Source of the DNA: Actinotignum schaalii
GTDB lineage: Bacteria; Actinomycetota; Actinomycetes; Actinomycetales; Actinomycetaceae
Length of the DNA stretch: 64,000 nt
Direction of reading: 5' to 3'
Assembly (NCBI RefSeq): GCF_000724605.1
Contig: NZ_CP008802.1
Location: 372,001 to 436,000 of the forward strand
The notes under the pieces are model-generated. The model saw only the letters and a list, made by a program, of their open reading frames with translations, was not told where the DNA came from and ran no database searches. Both the position numbers and the translations under genes were made by a program. This document shows, in pieces, positions 1 through 8,898 of this stretch. Positions within the stretch are counted from its first letter, which is position 1. Each line of letters opens with the position of its first letter.

Positions 1-1
1 C

Positions 2-787
2 CGGGATGAAGCGGTGGAAGAAGGCAAGGATAAGCTGGCCCGCGCTATCCGCAAGCGCAATCAGCCCGTCCAGCGCCTCATGAGCCATGACACCCTCGCG
101 GAAGTCGCGCGGGAAGCCGGGCGCAGTTCCGTGGATGATCTGTACGCCGGTATCGGGGAAGGGGATATTTCCCCCGAAACCGTGGTGCGTAACCTCATTA
201 CCTCCCAGGGTGGGCAGGCCGGGGTGGAAGAAACCCTGGCGGAGGCCGTGACCCCGAACCGTATTTCGCGGCGGCGAAGTACCGCGAGTACCGATAACGC
301 CGTGGTGGTTCAGGGCATGGAAGCCGGCGATGTTATGGTCAAGCTGGCCCGCTGCTGCACCCCGGTTCCCCCCGATGCCATCGTCGGTTTCGTGACCCGC
401 GGTTCGGGAGTATCGATTCACCGGGCGGATTGCCCCAATGTGGAACAGCTGCAAAAGCAACCCGAGCGCTTCCTCGAGGTGCATTGGGCCGATGATTCCG
501 AAGCTGTTTACGTGATCCAGGTCCAGGTGGACGCCCTCGATCGCCAAGGCCTGCTTTCCGATATTTCCAGAGCTCTGCTGGATAACGGGGTGAATCTCCT
601 GGCCGGCAATATGATGACCACCAAGGAACGCATGGTGCGTAATACCTTCACTTTCGAGATGGCCGACCCCCACCACCTGGCCCGGGTGCTCGCTGACTTA
701 CGCAAAATCGAAGGCGTGTACGACGCCTACCGGGTGACCAATTCTAAGCCCGCCAACCAGCGCCGGGTGGAGCCCCCGCGCGGCTAG
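2..787 (+). CDS. rel: Bifunctional (p)ppGpp synthetase/hydrolase Rel, C-terminal part (5' end outside window)
   Basis: This is the regulatory C-terminal third of a RelA/SpoT-family protein; the reading frame is open from the window edge, so the catalytic domains lie upstream. Numbering from the GTG at position 14, a conserved zinc-finger-like segment with LARCCTPVPPD is near residues 111-121 and HRADCPNV near 136-143. An ACT domain follows (about 165-240, with DRQGLLSDIS and the NTFTFEM strand). Rel makes and degrades the alarmone (p)ppGpp in response to amino-acid starvation on the ribosome. The order rel, DUF349, metallo-hydrolase, hisS is typical of actinobacteria. Its TAG stop shares bases with the stop of the convergent gene. 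Confidence 0.95.
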   Translation, partial: RDEAVEEGKDKLARAIRKRNQPVQRLMSHDTLAEVAREAGRSSVDDLYAGIGEGDISPETVVRNLITSQGGQAGVEETLAEAVTPNRISRRRSTASTDNAVVVQGMEAGDVMVKLARCCTPVPPDAIVGFVTRGSGVSIHRADCPNVEQLQKQPERFLEVHWADDSEAVYVIQVQVDALDRQGLLSDISRALLDNGVNLLAGNMMTTKERMVRNTFTFEMADPHHLARVLADLRKIEGVYDAYRVTNSKPANQRRVEPPRG

Positions 788-1263
788 CGCAGGGCAATGG
801 CGCGCAGGGCGCTGCGGGCGGCGGCATGCTGCCGCCCTGCGAGGCTGCGTGCTACCGCGTCCCACTCATCAGCTTCGAGAAGGCGACGCCGCGCCACCTC
901 CAAGGCGCAGGTAATCGCGAGGTGAAGTTCTTCCTGGTGGAAAATATCCGTGATCGTGCGCGGCAGGGTAGTCAAGCACAAGCCGGCTATTGATTGGCGT
1001 TCCTCGGGTGGCGGCTTGCGGCGAGCCCGGGACTTCACCCGCACGCTACAGACCCGCACCAGCCGGTCCGCCGGCCAATACCCGGTATGAACCCATAATG
1101 CGCTCAGGGTGATGGCAATAGCACCGCTTCCCACCAACGGGGCGAGAAGAGAGGCCCGCAGCGCCCGATAGGCAGCGCAATCAGCCGCGCACACCAGCCC
1201 GGGCGCATATTCCACCAGCAAACCGGCATTGATATCCAGGCGCTGCACCGCATCCACATACAT
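784..1263 (-). CDS. Hypothetical protein, possibly AbiEi-antitoxin-like C-terminal region
   Basis: A 159-residue protein I do not recognise with certainty. The central stretch LTTLPRTITDIF followed by an Ala/Leu/Arg-rich helical tail resembles the 'SPARTLADLA' segment of actinobacterial AbiEi-like or DUF559-neighbour proteins. That is a weak, pattern-level resemblance. No toxin-like partner is adjacent. It lies downstream of, and on the same strand as, the DUF349 gene, but a strong terminator separates them. A CACACT hexamer sits 6 nt before the ATG, a near match to the leaderless -10 pattern seen elsewhere in the window. Its stop overlaps the rel stop by three bases. Confidence 0.5.
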   Translation of the reverse strand: MYVDAVQRLDINAGLLVEYAPGLVCAADCAAYRALRASLLAPLVGSGAIAITLSALWVHTGYWPADRLVRVCSVRVKSRARRKPPPEERQSIAGLCLTTLPRTITDIFHQEELHLAITCALEVARRRLLEADEWDAVARSLAGRQHAAARSALRAIALR

Positions 1264-1280
1264 ACCGAGAGTGTGCGATG

Positions 1281-1331
1281 GCGAAGAAAATAGCGCAAGC
1301 CGCTATCCCCAGGCGGGGGAGCGGCTTGCGC
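1281..1331 (-). terminator. Rho-independent terminator of the DUF349 gene
   Basis: A perfect 12-bp inverted repeat (GCGCAAGCCGCT at 1293-1304 with its complement at 1320-1331) has an inner C4/G4 pairing. On the minus strand it is followed by a T-rich run. It sits 20 nt beyond the stop of the DUF349 gene. Confidence 0.85.
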
Positions 1332-1351
1332 TTATCCACAGGTAGGAAAAG

Positions 1352-2644
1352 TTACAGATCCTTATTGACCTGCTCGAGCCAGGCCACGCGAGCGGCCCGT
1401 GCTTCGTTCAGCTCGGTGAGCTTCTTTTCGTCGCCGGACTGCTGGGCCTGGGCGATTTCCTCATCGAGTTCGGCAATAAGCGCTTCGAGCTGGGCGGCCA
1501 TCCCGGAAGAACGCTGCTGCTTTTCCGGATCGGTGCGGTTCCAACGGTCGTTTTCCGCCGCGCGAACCTTCTCTTCAATTTCCCGCATGCGCCCTTCGGT
1601 CCGGGCAATATCACCGCGGGCCACGAAGCCGATCTCATCCCAGCGTTCCCCGATCTCACGGAGCTTTTCGCGGGCTTCATCCACATTGGTAATGGGAAGG
1701 AGAGCCTCAGCTTCCGCCACCAATTCGAGCTTGGCGGCCAGGTTTTCCGCGTACTGGCTATCCACCTGGCTGAAATGCGCGTCCCGGGCATCGTAGAAGG
1801 GCTGGCGGGCAGCCATGAAACGCTCCCAGAGCTTATCGTCATCGCGGCGCCCGGCCCGCCCGGCCCGCTTCCACTCATCCATGAGTTCGCGGTAGCGATC
1901 CCCGGTTTCCCGCCAATCGGTAGAGGAGGAGAGCGCGGCGGCTTCCGCGATGAGCTTTTCCTTGGTGGCCTTCACCTGGCTGCGGCGCACATCCAATTCT
2001 TTGTAGTGGTTGCGCCGGGCCCGATCAAAGGTGGAGCGGGCGGTAGCGAAACGCCGCCAGAGCGCTTCTTCGGTGGGGCGATCAATACGGGCACCCTGGC
2101 GCTGGGCCCGCTTCCAATTCTCAAAAAGATCATTGAGTTCAGCGCGGGTATTCTGCCAGTGGATTGTATGCGGATTCGCGTTGGCGATTTCCTCAGCGCG
2201 TTCCACAATCTGGGTGCGCTCCTGAAGGGCAGCTTCCTTGGCCGCGGCACGCTGGGCGGCGTATTCCTTGGCCCGCACCGCCACGACTTCCTCGAGCTTA
2301 TCGAGGCGGGTGCGCAGCGCCGCGATATCACCCACGGCGGCCGGTTCGGCCAATTCTTTACGCAACGATGCGATTGACTTGCGGCTTTCTTCGGGAGATA
2401 CGTGATGGGCACGTGTTTCTGCCAGGCTCACCTGGGTATCCAGGTCAATATAGCGGCGGATATAGAATTCCAGGGCATCATCTTCGGTGCCGGAAGCCGC
2501 GTAATGGCCAACGACCCGTTCGGTATCCCCATCCTTGAGCCACACCTTCCCTTCGTCGTCCACACGCCCGAACGGACGGGCTTTGGCGACGGCGGCCGGA
2601 TCCAGCGGCGCGGGAGCGGGCTGAGCGGGATGAGCTGTGGACAT
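1352..2644 (-). CDS. DUF349 domain-containing protein
   Basis: A 430-residue, highly charged, helical protein with at least three DUF349-type repeats. Their hallmarks are 'W', 'LF..W', 'R....LW.RF..AR..F' patterns near ENWKRAQRQG, MDEWKRAGRAG and the start and end of the following helices. DUF349 proteins are predicted coiled-coil, nucleic-acid-associated factors of unknown biochemical role and are commonly encoded beside rel in actinobacteria. I chose the ATG at 2644 rather than an upstream in-frame codon because an AAGGAG ribosome-binding site lies just before it. A TATACC/TACCGT-type -10 lies about 60 nt upstream in an AT-rich stretch. Confidence 0.9.
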   Translation of the reverse strand: MSTAHPAQPAPAPLDPAAVAKARPFGRVDDEGKVWLKDGDTERVVGHYAASGTEDDALEFYIRRYIDLDTQVSLAETRAHHVSPEESRKSIASLRKELAEPAAVGDIAALRTRLDKLEEVVAVRAKEYAAQRAAAKEAALQERTQIVERAEEIANANPHTIHWQNTRAELNDLFENWKRAQRQGARIDRPTEEALWRRFATARSTFDRARRNHYKELDVRRSQVKATKEKLIAEAAALSSSTDWRETGDRYRELMDEWKRAGRAGRRDDDKLWERFMAARQPFYDARDAHFSQVDSQYAENLAAKLELVAEAEALLPITNVDEAREKLREIGERWDEIGFVARGDIARTEGRMREIEEKVRAAENDRWNRTDPEKQQRSSGMAAQLEALIAELDEEIAQAQQSGDEKKLTELNEARAARVAWLEQVNKDL

Positions 2645-2773
2645 TGTTACTCCTTGTGGAGAAAGAGGCGTGCGGTACACGCCGCGGGACAATTTTAATT
2701 CTTACGGTATACCACAATTGTGCCACGGTAAAAGGGATTCCGGGTGTCAGTAGGAAAAAATCGGGAGAAAGGA

Positions 2774-2779
2774 TACGGT
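2774..2779 (+). promoter_or_regulatory. -10 box TACGGT of the metallo-hydrolase gene
   Basis: TACGGT lies exactly 6 nt before the ATG. A GGGAGAAAGGA purine tract just upstream could alternatively act as a ribosome-binding site on a longer transcript. Confidence 0.5.
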
Positions 2780-2785
2780 TAATGC

Positions 2786-3514
2786 ATGATTTTCTTGCGG
2801 TATTCCGATACTGCCCTGGAGGCGAATTGCTATATTATGGCCGACCCTACTCACCGGGTCGCCCTGGTTGTTGATGCGGGAGCGGGAAGCGCGCCCTGGG
2901 TGGAGCGCACCCTGGCCTCCCGTCACCTGCGCCTGGGCGCGGTGCTGGCAACCCACGGGCACGGGGATCACGTATGGGATGCCGGGGTAGTAGCCGGCTC
3001 GAGCGCACCGTGTTATATCGCCGAAGGTGATGCCTACCGGCTGGATAATCCCATTGCCAATGCTTTTTACGCTCCGCTCGTCCTGGCTGCTACCGGGGGG
3101 CGCTCCTGGGTGAAACCGGAGAAGATCGTGCCCCTTCCCGAAGAGATATACGGGGAAGGAACGGAGCTGGTTCCCGGCGTGCACCTGCGCGCCATCGCCA
3201 CCCCCGGGCATACCGAAGGCTCGACCGTTTTCCTCTTCTCGGGGCGTTTCGAATCCGATCCGGAAACTCCGCAGCTTCCCGATTGGGGCTTCGGGGAGAA
3301 TTTCATGATTACCGGAGATGTACTCTTCCGCGACGGGGTGGGCCGCACCGACCTCGCGGGCGGGAACGATGCGCAGATGCGCGCCTCCTTGCGCACTATC
3401 GTTGCCGAAGTGGACGGCTCCACGATTTTCTTCCCCGGCCACGGCAAACCCTCCACCCTGGCGCGCGAACTCAAAGCCTCGCCGTACCTGCGCGCCTATA
3501 TTGCGATGAAGTGA
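2786..3514 (+). CDS. MBL-fold metallo-hydrolase (glyoxalase II-like)
   Basis: A 242-residue metallo-beta-lactamase-fold enzyme. The zinc ligands are visible as THGHGDH (about residues 54-60), TPGHTEGS, GDVLFRDGVGRTD and FPGHG. The family hydrolyses thioesters such as S-lactoylglutathione or related thiols. In actinobacteria, which use mycothiol, the physiological substrate is unknown. It stands immediately before hisS (13 nt gap), the same order as Mycobacterium Rv2581c-hisS, so co-transcription is likely. Confidence 0.9.
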   Translation: MIFLRYSDTALEANCYIMADPTHRVALVVDAGAGSAPWVERTLASRHLRLGAVLATHGHGDHVWDAGVVAGSSAPCYIAEGDAYRLDNPIANAFYAPLVLAATGGRSWVKPEKIVPLPEEIYGEGTELVPGVHLRAIATPGHTEGSTVFLFSGRFESDPETPQLPDWGFGENFMITGDVLFRDGVGRTDLAGGNDAQMRASLRTIVAEVDGSTIFFPGHGKPSTLARELKASPYLRAYIAMK

Positions 3515-3527
3515 AAGAATAGTACCT

Positions 3528-4844
3528 ATGAAAATTGCGCCGATCTCCGGTTTCCCCGAATGGCTTCCGCAAGCCCGTATCGTGGAGCAGAACGTTCTTG
3601 ACACCCTGCGCTCCACCTTTGAACTGCACGGTTTTTCGGGGGTGGAAACTCGCGCCGTCGAACCTATGGATCAGCTGCTGCGCAAGGGCGAAACCTCCAA
3701 AGAAGTGTATGTGCTGCGCCGCCTCCAGGGGGAGGAGGGCCAGGATTCCGGCCTTGGCCTCCACTTCGATCTCACCGTGCCGCTGGCCCGCTACGTGCTC
3801 GAGAACGCCGGGAAGCTCGATTTCCCCTTCAAGCGCTACCAGATCCAAAAGGTCTGGCGCGGTGAACGCCCCCAGGATGGGCGTTTCCGGGAGTTTTACC
3901 AGGCTGATGTTGATGTGGTTGGCCAGGATACCCTCGCCTTCCACCACGATATTGAGCTGCCCCTCGTCATGGTGGATGCGCTGAGCAAGCTCCCCATCCC
4001 GCGGGTGCGGGTGCGCGCCTCGAACCGCAAACTTGCCCAGGGCTTCTACGAAGCCATCGGCCTGGAAAATACCGAGGAAACCCTGCGTATCCTCGATAAG
4101 CTCGACAAGGTCGGCCCGCAGGTGGTGACCGATCTGCTTTCCGAACACGTGGGAGCAAGCGAGGAGCAGGCGAAACTTGCCTTGAGTTTGGCGGGTATCA
4201 CCACCGAAGATGCCTCGTTCGTTGACAAAGTCCGCGCGCTCGGTGCGTCGTCGTCGCTCTTGGATGAAGGTCTGGAAGAACTCGCAACGCTCGTGACCGA
4301 AGCGAATTCTCTTATCCCCGGGTCGGTGAGCGCGGATCTGTCCATCGCGCGCGGTCTGGACTATTACACCGGTTCCGTTTTCGAATCGACGGTGGAAGGG
4401 CACGAAGATCTCGGCTCGGTGTGTTCGGGCGGGCGTTACGATAACCTGGCTACGGCCGGGAACCGCAGCTATCCGGGCGTGGGGCTGTCCATCGGGGTCT
4501 CGCGCCTGCTCGCGCGCTTCCTGCACCAGGATCTGCTGCGCGCCAGCCGCAAGGTTCCCACGGCCGTGTACGTGGCGGTTAATGATGAATCCGAGCGGCA
4601 TCACGCCTCCACCATCGCGGCGCGCCTGCGTGCCCGCGGTATTCCCGCGGACGTTTCGCATAACGCCACGAAATTCGGGAAGCAGATTAAGGCTGCCGAT
4701 AAGCGCGGCATTCCTTTTGTGTGGTTTACGACGTCGGAAGGTGAACAGGTCCGTGATGTGCGCTCGGGCACCCAGGTCCCCGCTGACCCGGATACCTGGA
4801 CTCCGCCGGAAGAAGATCGCTTCCCGCGGGTGATTATGCCGTGA
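3528..4844 (+). CDS. hisS: Histidine--tRNA ligase
   Basis: A class II aminoacyl-tRNA synthetase of 438 residues that charges tRNA-His. The N-terminal motif (ISGFPEWLP, residues 6-14), motif 2 with the ATP-contacting arginine (VWRGERPQDGRFREF, about 109-123), the histidine-specific LDYYTGS loop and the glycine-rich motif 3 (GVGLSIGVSRLL) are all present. A C-terminal anticodon-binding domain follows (about 345-435). The gene starts 13 nt after the metallo-hydrolase and overlaps the next gene by four bases (the GTGA overlap at 4841-4844), so it probably heads a run with the two GTPase genes. Confidence 0.97.
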   Translation: MKIAPISGFPEWLPQARIVEQNVLDTLRSTFELHGFSGVETRAVEPMDQLLRKGETSKEVYVLRRLQGEEGQDSGLGLHFDLTVPLARYVLENAGKLDFPFKRYQIQKVWRGERPQDGRFREFYQADVDVVGQDTLAFHHDIELPLVMVDALSKLPIPRVRVRASNRKLAQGFYEAIGLENTEETLRILDKLDKVGPQVVTDLLSEHVGASEEQAKLALSLAGITTEDASFVDKVRALGASSSLLDEGLEELATLVTEANSLIPGSVSADLSIARGLDYYTGSVFESTVEGHEDLGSVCSGGRYDNLATAGNRSYPGVGLSIGVSRLLARFLHQDLLRASRKVPTAVYVAVNDESERHHASTIAARLRARGIPADVSHNATKFGKQIKAADKRGIPFVWFTTSEGEQVRDVRSGTQVPADPDTWTPPEEDRFPRVIMP

Positions 4845-6706
4845 GTCGCCTGCCTTCCCTCGAGCGGGTCCGCCAGGCGCTGGGAAACCTGAGCTTCCCG
4901 CTGCCCACCCCGAGCGCGGCCGACGGGCGCGATGCCCGCACGGACGGGTTGCACCAACTCGATGATTACGTGCTCCCGCGCCTGCGCTGCCTGGATGCGC
5001 CGCTGGTGGCGGTGGTGGGCGGCTCCACCGGTTCGGGTAAATCCGCCCTGGTGAACGCCCTGGTGGGTGCCCCGGTCACCCCGTCCTCGGCGCTGCGCCC
5101 CACCACCCGGATCCCGGTGCTCGCCCACGCTCCCGGGGAGGAGGCGTGGTTTTCCGACGACCGTATTTTCCCCGGGCTCGCGCGCCTGAGCGGCGACGGC
5201 GCCGCGCTTGCGGACGAACGTTTCGGCACCGGCGCAGCTACTGTTGTGAACGACGGCGCAGCTGCGGCTAGCAGCGCTCCGGCAGCGCGGGCAAGTGGCG
5301 ACATTCGCCTGGTGGAATCGCCTCAGGTGCCGCGCGGGCTGGCGCTGGTGGACTCCCCGGATATCGACTCGGTCGAGGGGGATAACCGCAGGCTGGCCGG
5401 GCAGCTGCTCCAGGCTGCTGATCTGTGGATTTTTGTTACCACCGCCGCGCGCTACTCGGATGCGATTCCCTGGGCCCTTCTGGATGAGGCCGCTGCGCGC
5501 AATATTGTTATCGCCGTGGTTCTCAATCGGGTTCCGGTGGGGGATGCCGCGGCGATTCGCCCCGATCTCATCCGCCGGCTCGAAGAACGCGGCCTGAGCA
5601 GCGCCCCGCTTTTTGTTATCACGGAGTACCCGGGGGCGCCGGGCATTCCGGAAGCCGATGTGGCTCCGCTACGCGAATGGCTCGCCGGGCTCGCCCGCGA
5701 TGAACGCTCGCGCGCCTCAGTGGCGCGCCAAACCCTTTCCGGGGCGCTCGGCAGCCTGGCTGACACCTGCGCGCAGGCGCGCGCCTCGTACCGCGAACAG
5801 GTTGAGGAAGCCAAGCGTTTAGAAGCGGATGTCACCGCCGCGCTGAAAGAAACGCGCGCCAGTATCGAGTCCGCTATTGCGGATGGCACCGTGCTGCGCG
5901 GCGAGGTGCTGCGCCGCTGGCACGAGATGCTCGGCAGCGGGCAGTGGGCCCGCGCCCTGCAATCCGGCGTGACGCGCTGGCGGGACCGGCTGAGCCTGCG
6001 GCGCACCACTGGCCGAGATTCGAACGAGGAGTCCGTGGGGGAGGCCATCGAAGATTCCCTCACCGAGATGCTCCTCACCGCGGACGCCAGCCTCGCCACC
6101 CGCCTTGCCACCGAATTAGAACGCAGCGCGGCCGGAGCCGGAATCGTCCTCGCGGTTGAAGCCCGCGGGGTAGATACCGTGGCCGGTAATAATGCTTCGG
6201 CGGCAGATACCGGGCGTGATACCGCGGCCCGGAGTGCGGATACCGCGGCCCATCCTCATGCCGCGGCGCGCCGGGAAGCCGCCGGGGCCCTGGTGCGCGA
6301 TTGGCGCCGCTCCCTCATGGATATGCTCGGCGAGCGTGGACGCGGCAAACAGCTCACCGCACGCATCCTCTCCCTCGGCATCAACGCGGTGGGCGTGGCG
6401 CTTATGCTCGTCGTTTTCGCCCACACCGCCGGCCTCACCGGCGGGGAAGTCGCGATCGCCGGGGGAACGGCCGTGGTGGCGCAGCGCGTTTTGGAAGCTA
6501 TTTTCGGCGACGACGCCGTTCGCCGCATGGCCATCGCCGCTACTGAGGATCTCCTCGGGCGCACCGACGAGTTCTTCGCGGCCACCACCGCACCCTACCG
6601 AGAGGAAATCGCACGCTTGGGAATCAGCACGGATGCTCTAAACGAGCTGGACGAGGCGATGCGCAGCGCGGAAGGGAGGCGCGGATGGATCTCCCCACTG
6701 GATTAA
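4841..6706 (+). CDS. Dynamin-like membrane GTPase (first of a pair)
   Basis: A 621-residue large GTPase. The P-loop GGSTGSGKS is at residues 60-68, the G3 region DSPDIDS near 170, a long helical middle, and a hydrophobic hairpin near 510-560 that should bind or cross the membrane. The usual G4 motif N/TKxD is replaced by NRVP, so guanine recognition may be altered. The second GTPase overlaps its end by 22 bp and has an intact NQVD. Paired GTPases of this kind occur in many actinobacteria; a membrane-remodelling role is inferred only from the dynamin-like layout. GTG start overlaps the hisS stop. Confidence 0.8.
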   Translation: MSRLPSLERVRQALGNLSFPLPTPSAADGRDARTDGLHQLDDYVLPRLRCLDAPLVAVVGGSTGSGKSALVNALVGAPVTPSSALRPTTRIPVLAHAPGEEAWFSDDRIFPGLARLSGDGAALADERFGTGAATVVNDGAAAASSAPAARASGDIRLVESPQVPRGLALVDSPDIDSVEGDNRRLAGQLLQAADLWIFVTTAARYSDAIPWALLDEAAARNIVIAVVLNRVPVGDAAAIRPDLIRRLEERGLSSAPLFVITEYPGAPGIPEADVAPLREWLAGLARDERSRASVARQTLSGALGSLADTCAQARASYREQVEEAKRLEADVTAALKETRASIESAIADGTVLRGEVLRRWHEMLGSGQWARALQSGVTRWRDRLSLRRTTGRDSNEESVGEAIEDSLTEMLLTADASLATRLATELERSAAGAGIVLAVEARGVDTVAGNNASAADTGRDTAARSADTAAHPHAAARREAAGALVRDWRRSLMDMLGERGRGKQLTARILSLGINAVGVALMLVVFAHTAGLTGGEVAIAGGTAVVAQRVLEAIFGDDAVRRMAIAATEDLLGRTDEFFAATTAPYREEIARLGISTDALNELDEAMRSAEGRRGWISPLD

Positions 6707-8307
6707 AAAACCTGGAGCAGGCCCTGGACCTGGGCGGTGACTACCTTGATGAATCGGTACGTAGCCGGGCCCGCGATGTACTTGACCGGGCGCGCCAGCG
6801 CGGACTTGTGGGAACCGAACGCACCGTGGTAGCCCTGGCAGGTGCTACCGGCTCGGGTAAATCATCCCTGCTCAACGCCATTGTTGGGCAGGAGGTAGCC
6901 GGAGTGGCCGCCACCCGGCCGGCCACCCGCGCACCCCTCGGGGTCTCGGGGCGTCACGCCTCCGATGTGCTCGATTGGCTCGGGGTGCGCGAACGCAAAG
7001 TTCTACTCCAGCTAGCTCCCGATACCACCGCGAACCTGGTGCTCGTGGACCTGCCCGATATTGACTCCACGGCGGATACCCACCGGGCTCAGGCCGAGCG
7101 TATTATCGCCCGGGCCGATGTGGTGATCTGGGTCCTCGACCCGCAAAAATACGCCGATGCCGTGGTGCACGAAGATTTCCTGGCCGCGATGGGGGAATAT
7201 CATTCCTCCCTGCTCATCGTTATCAACCAGGTGGATCGCCTGGGGGCGGCCGATGAACAAGCGATTGTGGCGGATCTGGGGCGTATCCTCGCCGCGGAAG
7301 GGGTAAGCGCGGATATTGTGGCGGCCTCCGCGCTCACCGGGCGTGGCATCGACGAGATCCGCGGGGCGCTCGTAGAAATCGCGGCGGGGAAGAGCGCCGC
7401 GGCGGAAAAGCTCGCCGCGGATGTGAGAACCGCGGGAGCCGCGCTCACGGAGAACCTCATTGACCAAGGCGGGTATCCGCGTGACCTCACCGATATTGCC
7501 GGGGTAGACGAGCTTGTTGCCAGCCTGGCTCGCGCGGGCGGGCTTAGGGCCGCAGCCCGTGAAGCGGCAGGCCACTACCGCAGGGCCGCGCGCCGCGCCA
7601 CCGCCTGGCCGTTGCTGCGCGGATGGGGCAGGCAAGCCCGTCCCGGCAGCACGAACGTTGGCGGGAACGGAAGCGGTGCGGATGCTGTGCTGAGTCCCAC
7701 AGCGGGAGTCACGTCTCATTTGGTAGGCAGCTCATATGTGGCAGGCAGCTCTGATGCGGTGGCCAGCTCCGGAGCGGTGGAAAAAACTCGGGTAGCTCTA
7801 GCGGAATTTACGGCCCAGGCCACCCGTTTCCTCCCGCGTGCCTGGCGCGGGGCGGTGCGGGATGAAAATTCCCGGCAGGCCGCGCGGCTTGCCGATAGCG
7901 TTGCCCGGATTATTGCGCGGGAAAGCCAGAGCTGGCATAGGCCCCGCTGGTGGGGCTGCGTCGCTGCCCTCCAATGGCTCGCTTTCGCCGCTCTGGTGCT
8001 GGGCGCGCTAGGACTAGCCGCCGGAATCATCACCGGGGCCGGGGGAGTAACCCTCCCGCTGGGGCTGCGCCGAACGAGTCTTATCTGCTTGGGGGCCGGC
8101 GTGGTGTGCGGCGTCGTCGTAAGTATGATCGCGCGGGCCGCGCGCACGCGGGGAGCGCAGCGCCTGGAACGGCAGGTGATCACTCGGGCACGTGCCGCTA
8201 TTGAAACGGAAGTTCGCGAAAATGTACTGGCGCCGTTCCGCGCGGAAATGGAACGCTACCGAGACTTTGCGCGCGCCGTGGCATCATTAATGCGGGTGTC
8301 TGCCTGA
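6685..8307 (+). CDS. Dynamin-like membrane GTPase (second of a pair)
   Basis: A 540-residue GTPase with P-loop GATGSGKSS (residues 53-61), G3 DLPDIDS near 118-124, G4 NQVD near 177 and a candidate G5 ASALTG. Two hydrophobic segments near residues 425-490 (WGCVAALQWLAFAALVLG and a second after LRRTS) suggest membrane insertion near the C terminus. Start ATG at 6685 follows GGAGGCGCGG inside the upstream gene; the 22-bp overlap implies translational coupling. The two proteins probably work as a heteromeric pair, as in other bacterial dynamin-like systems. Function is otherwise unknown. Confidence 0.8.
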   Translation: MDLPTGLKNLEQALDLGGDYLDESVRSRARDVLDRARQRGLVGTERTVVALAGATGSGKSSLLNAIVGQEVAGVAATRPATRAPLGVSGRHASDVLDWLGVRERKVLLQLAPDTTANLVLVDLPDIDSTADTHRAQAERIIARADVVIWVLDPQKYADAVVHEDFLAAMGEYHSSLLIVINQVDRLGAADEQAIVADLGRILAAEGVSADIVAASALTGRGIDEIRGALVEIAAGKSAAAEKLAADVRTAGAALTENLIDQGGYPRDLTDIAGVDELVASLARAGGLRAAAREAAGHYRRAARRATAWPLLRGWGRQARPGSTNVGGNGSGADAVLSPTAGVTSHLVGSSYVAGSSDAVASSGAVEKTRVALAEFTAQATRFLPRAWRGAVRDENSRQAARLADSVARIIARESQSWHRPRWWGCVAALQWLAFAALVLGALGLAAGIITGAGGVTLPLGLRRTSLICLGAGVVCGVVVSMIARAARTRGAQRLERQVITRARAAIETEVRENVLAPFRAEMERYRDFARAVASLMRVSA

Positions 8308-8333
8308 CTCGGGCCGGCACCCGCCGCGTGTAA

Positions 8334-8347
8334 TGCAAGAACTTGCA
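8334..8347. promoter_or_regulatory. Candidate ARG box 1 (TGCAAG-AA-CTTGCA dyad)
   Basis: A 6-bp inverted repeat with a 2-nt spacer lies 75 nt before the argR start. ArgR hexamers bind pairs of about 18-bp TGCA-containing dyads; this one is followed 6 nt later by a second. Confidence 0.6.
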
Positions 8348-8353
8348 CACACG

Positions 8354-8372
8354 TGTATGATTATAATGCAAG
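8354..8372. promoter_or_regulatory. Candidate ARG box 2 overlapping the argR -10 box
   Basis: TGTATGATTATAATGCAAG is an imperfect dyad of the ArgR type. It contains TATAAT (8362-8367), which would serve as the argR -10 box, so ArgR bound here would block its own promoter and reduce argG expression. Confidence 0.6.
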
Positions 8373-8422
8373 GGGGACGCGGGTCGTCGGTTCGCGTGCC
8401 CCGGTGATGCGAAAGGATCATT

Positions 8423-8896
8423 GTGACCGCCGGAATTCCTTCGAGTCGCACTGCCCGCCAAGGGCTTATCGCCTCGATTCTGGATGCTCATCTCATCGGT
8501 TCCCAAAATGAACTGCGGGAGTATCTCATACGTGTCGGGGTGGATGTCACCCAGGCTACGCTCTCCCGCGATTTAGACGATTTAGGGGCCGTTAAGATCC
8601 GGGTGGACGGATCGATGGCATATCGCATCGCTGACCAGACGATGGATACGGGGGAGCGCCTGGCGCGGTGGGCTCGTGAAATACTGCTCAGCGCCGAATG
8701 CGCTCTCAACCAGATCGTGCTGCGCACCCCGCCCGGGGCCGCGCAGCTACTCGCCGCCGGGATTGACCGGGCGCGCCTGGATGGTGTGCTCGGTTGCGTT
8801 GCCGGAGATGACACCGTGCTGGTTATTGCCCGCAGCGAAGAACGCGCGGTAGAGATCAGGCAACACCTCCTCGCGATGGGGGAGAAAAAGGAGTAA
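8423..8896 (+). CDS. argR: Arginine repressor ArgR
   Basis: A 157-residue ArgR. The N-terminal winged helix carries the family motif [13 protein letters not shown] (about residues 47-59). The C-terminal arginine-binding/oligomerisation domain contains the [16 protein letters not shown] signature. With arginine as co-repressor it binds ARG boxes and represses arginine synthesis genes. GTG start with an AAAGGATC ribosome-binding site. argG follows after two bases, so both share the promoter at 8362, over which two ArgR-type dyads lie. Confidence 0.95.
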   Translation: MTAGIPSSRTARQGLIASILDAHLIGSQNELREYLIRVGVDVTQATLSRDLDDLGAVKIRVDGSMAYRIADQTMDTGERLARWAREILLSAECALNQIVLRTPPGAAQLLAAGIDRARLDGVLGCVAGDDTVLVIARSEERAVEIRQHLLAMGEKKE

Positions 8897-8898
8897 TA

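Noticed and set aside
3471-4661. 396-codon open frame antisense to hisS
   Set aside because: It follows the codon pattern of hisS on the other strand, has no homology I recognise, and long antisense frames are common in high-GC DNA.
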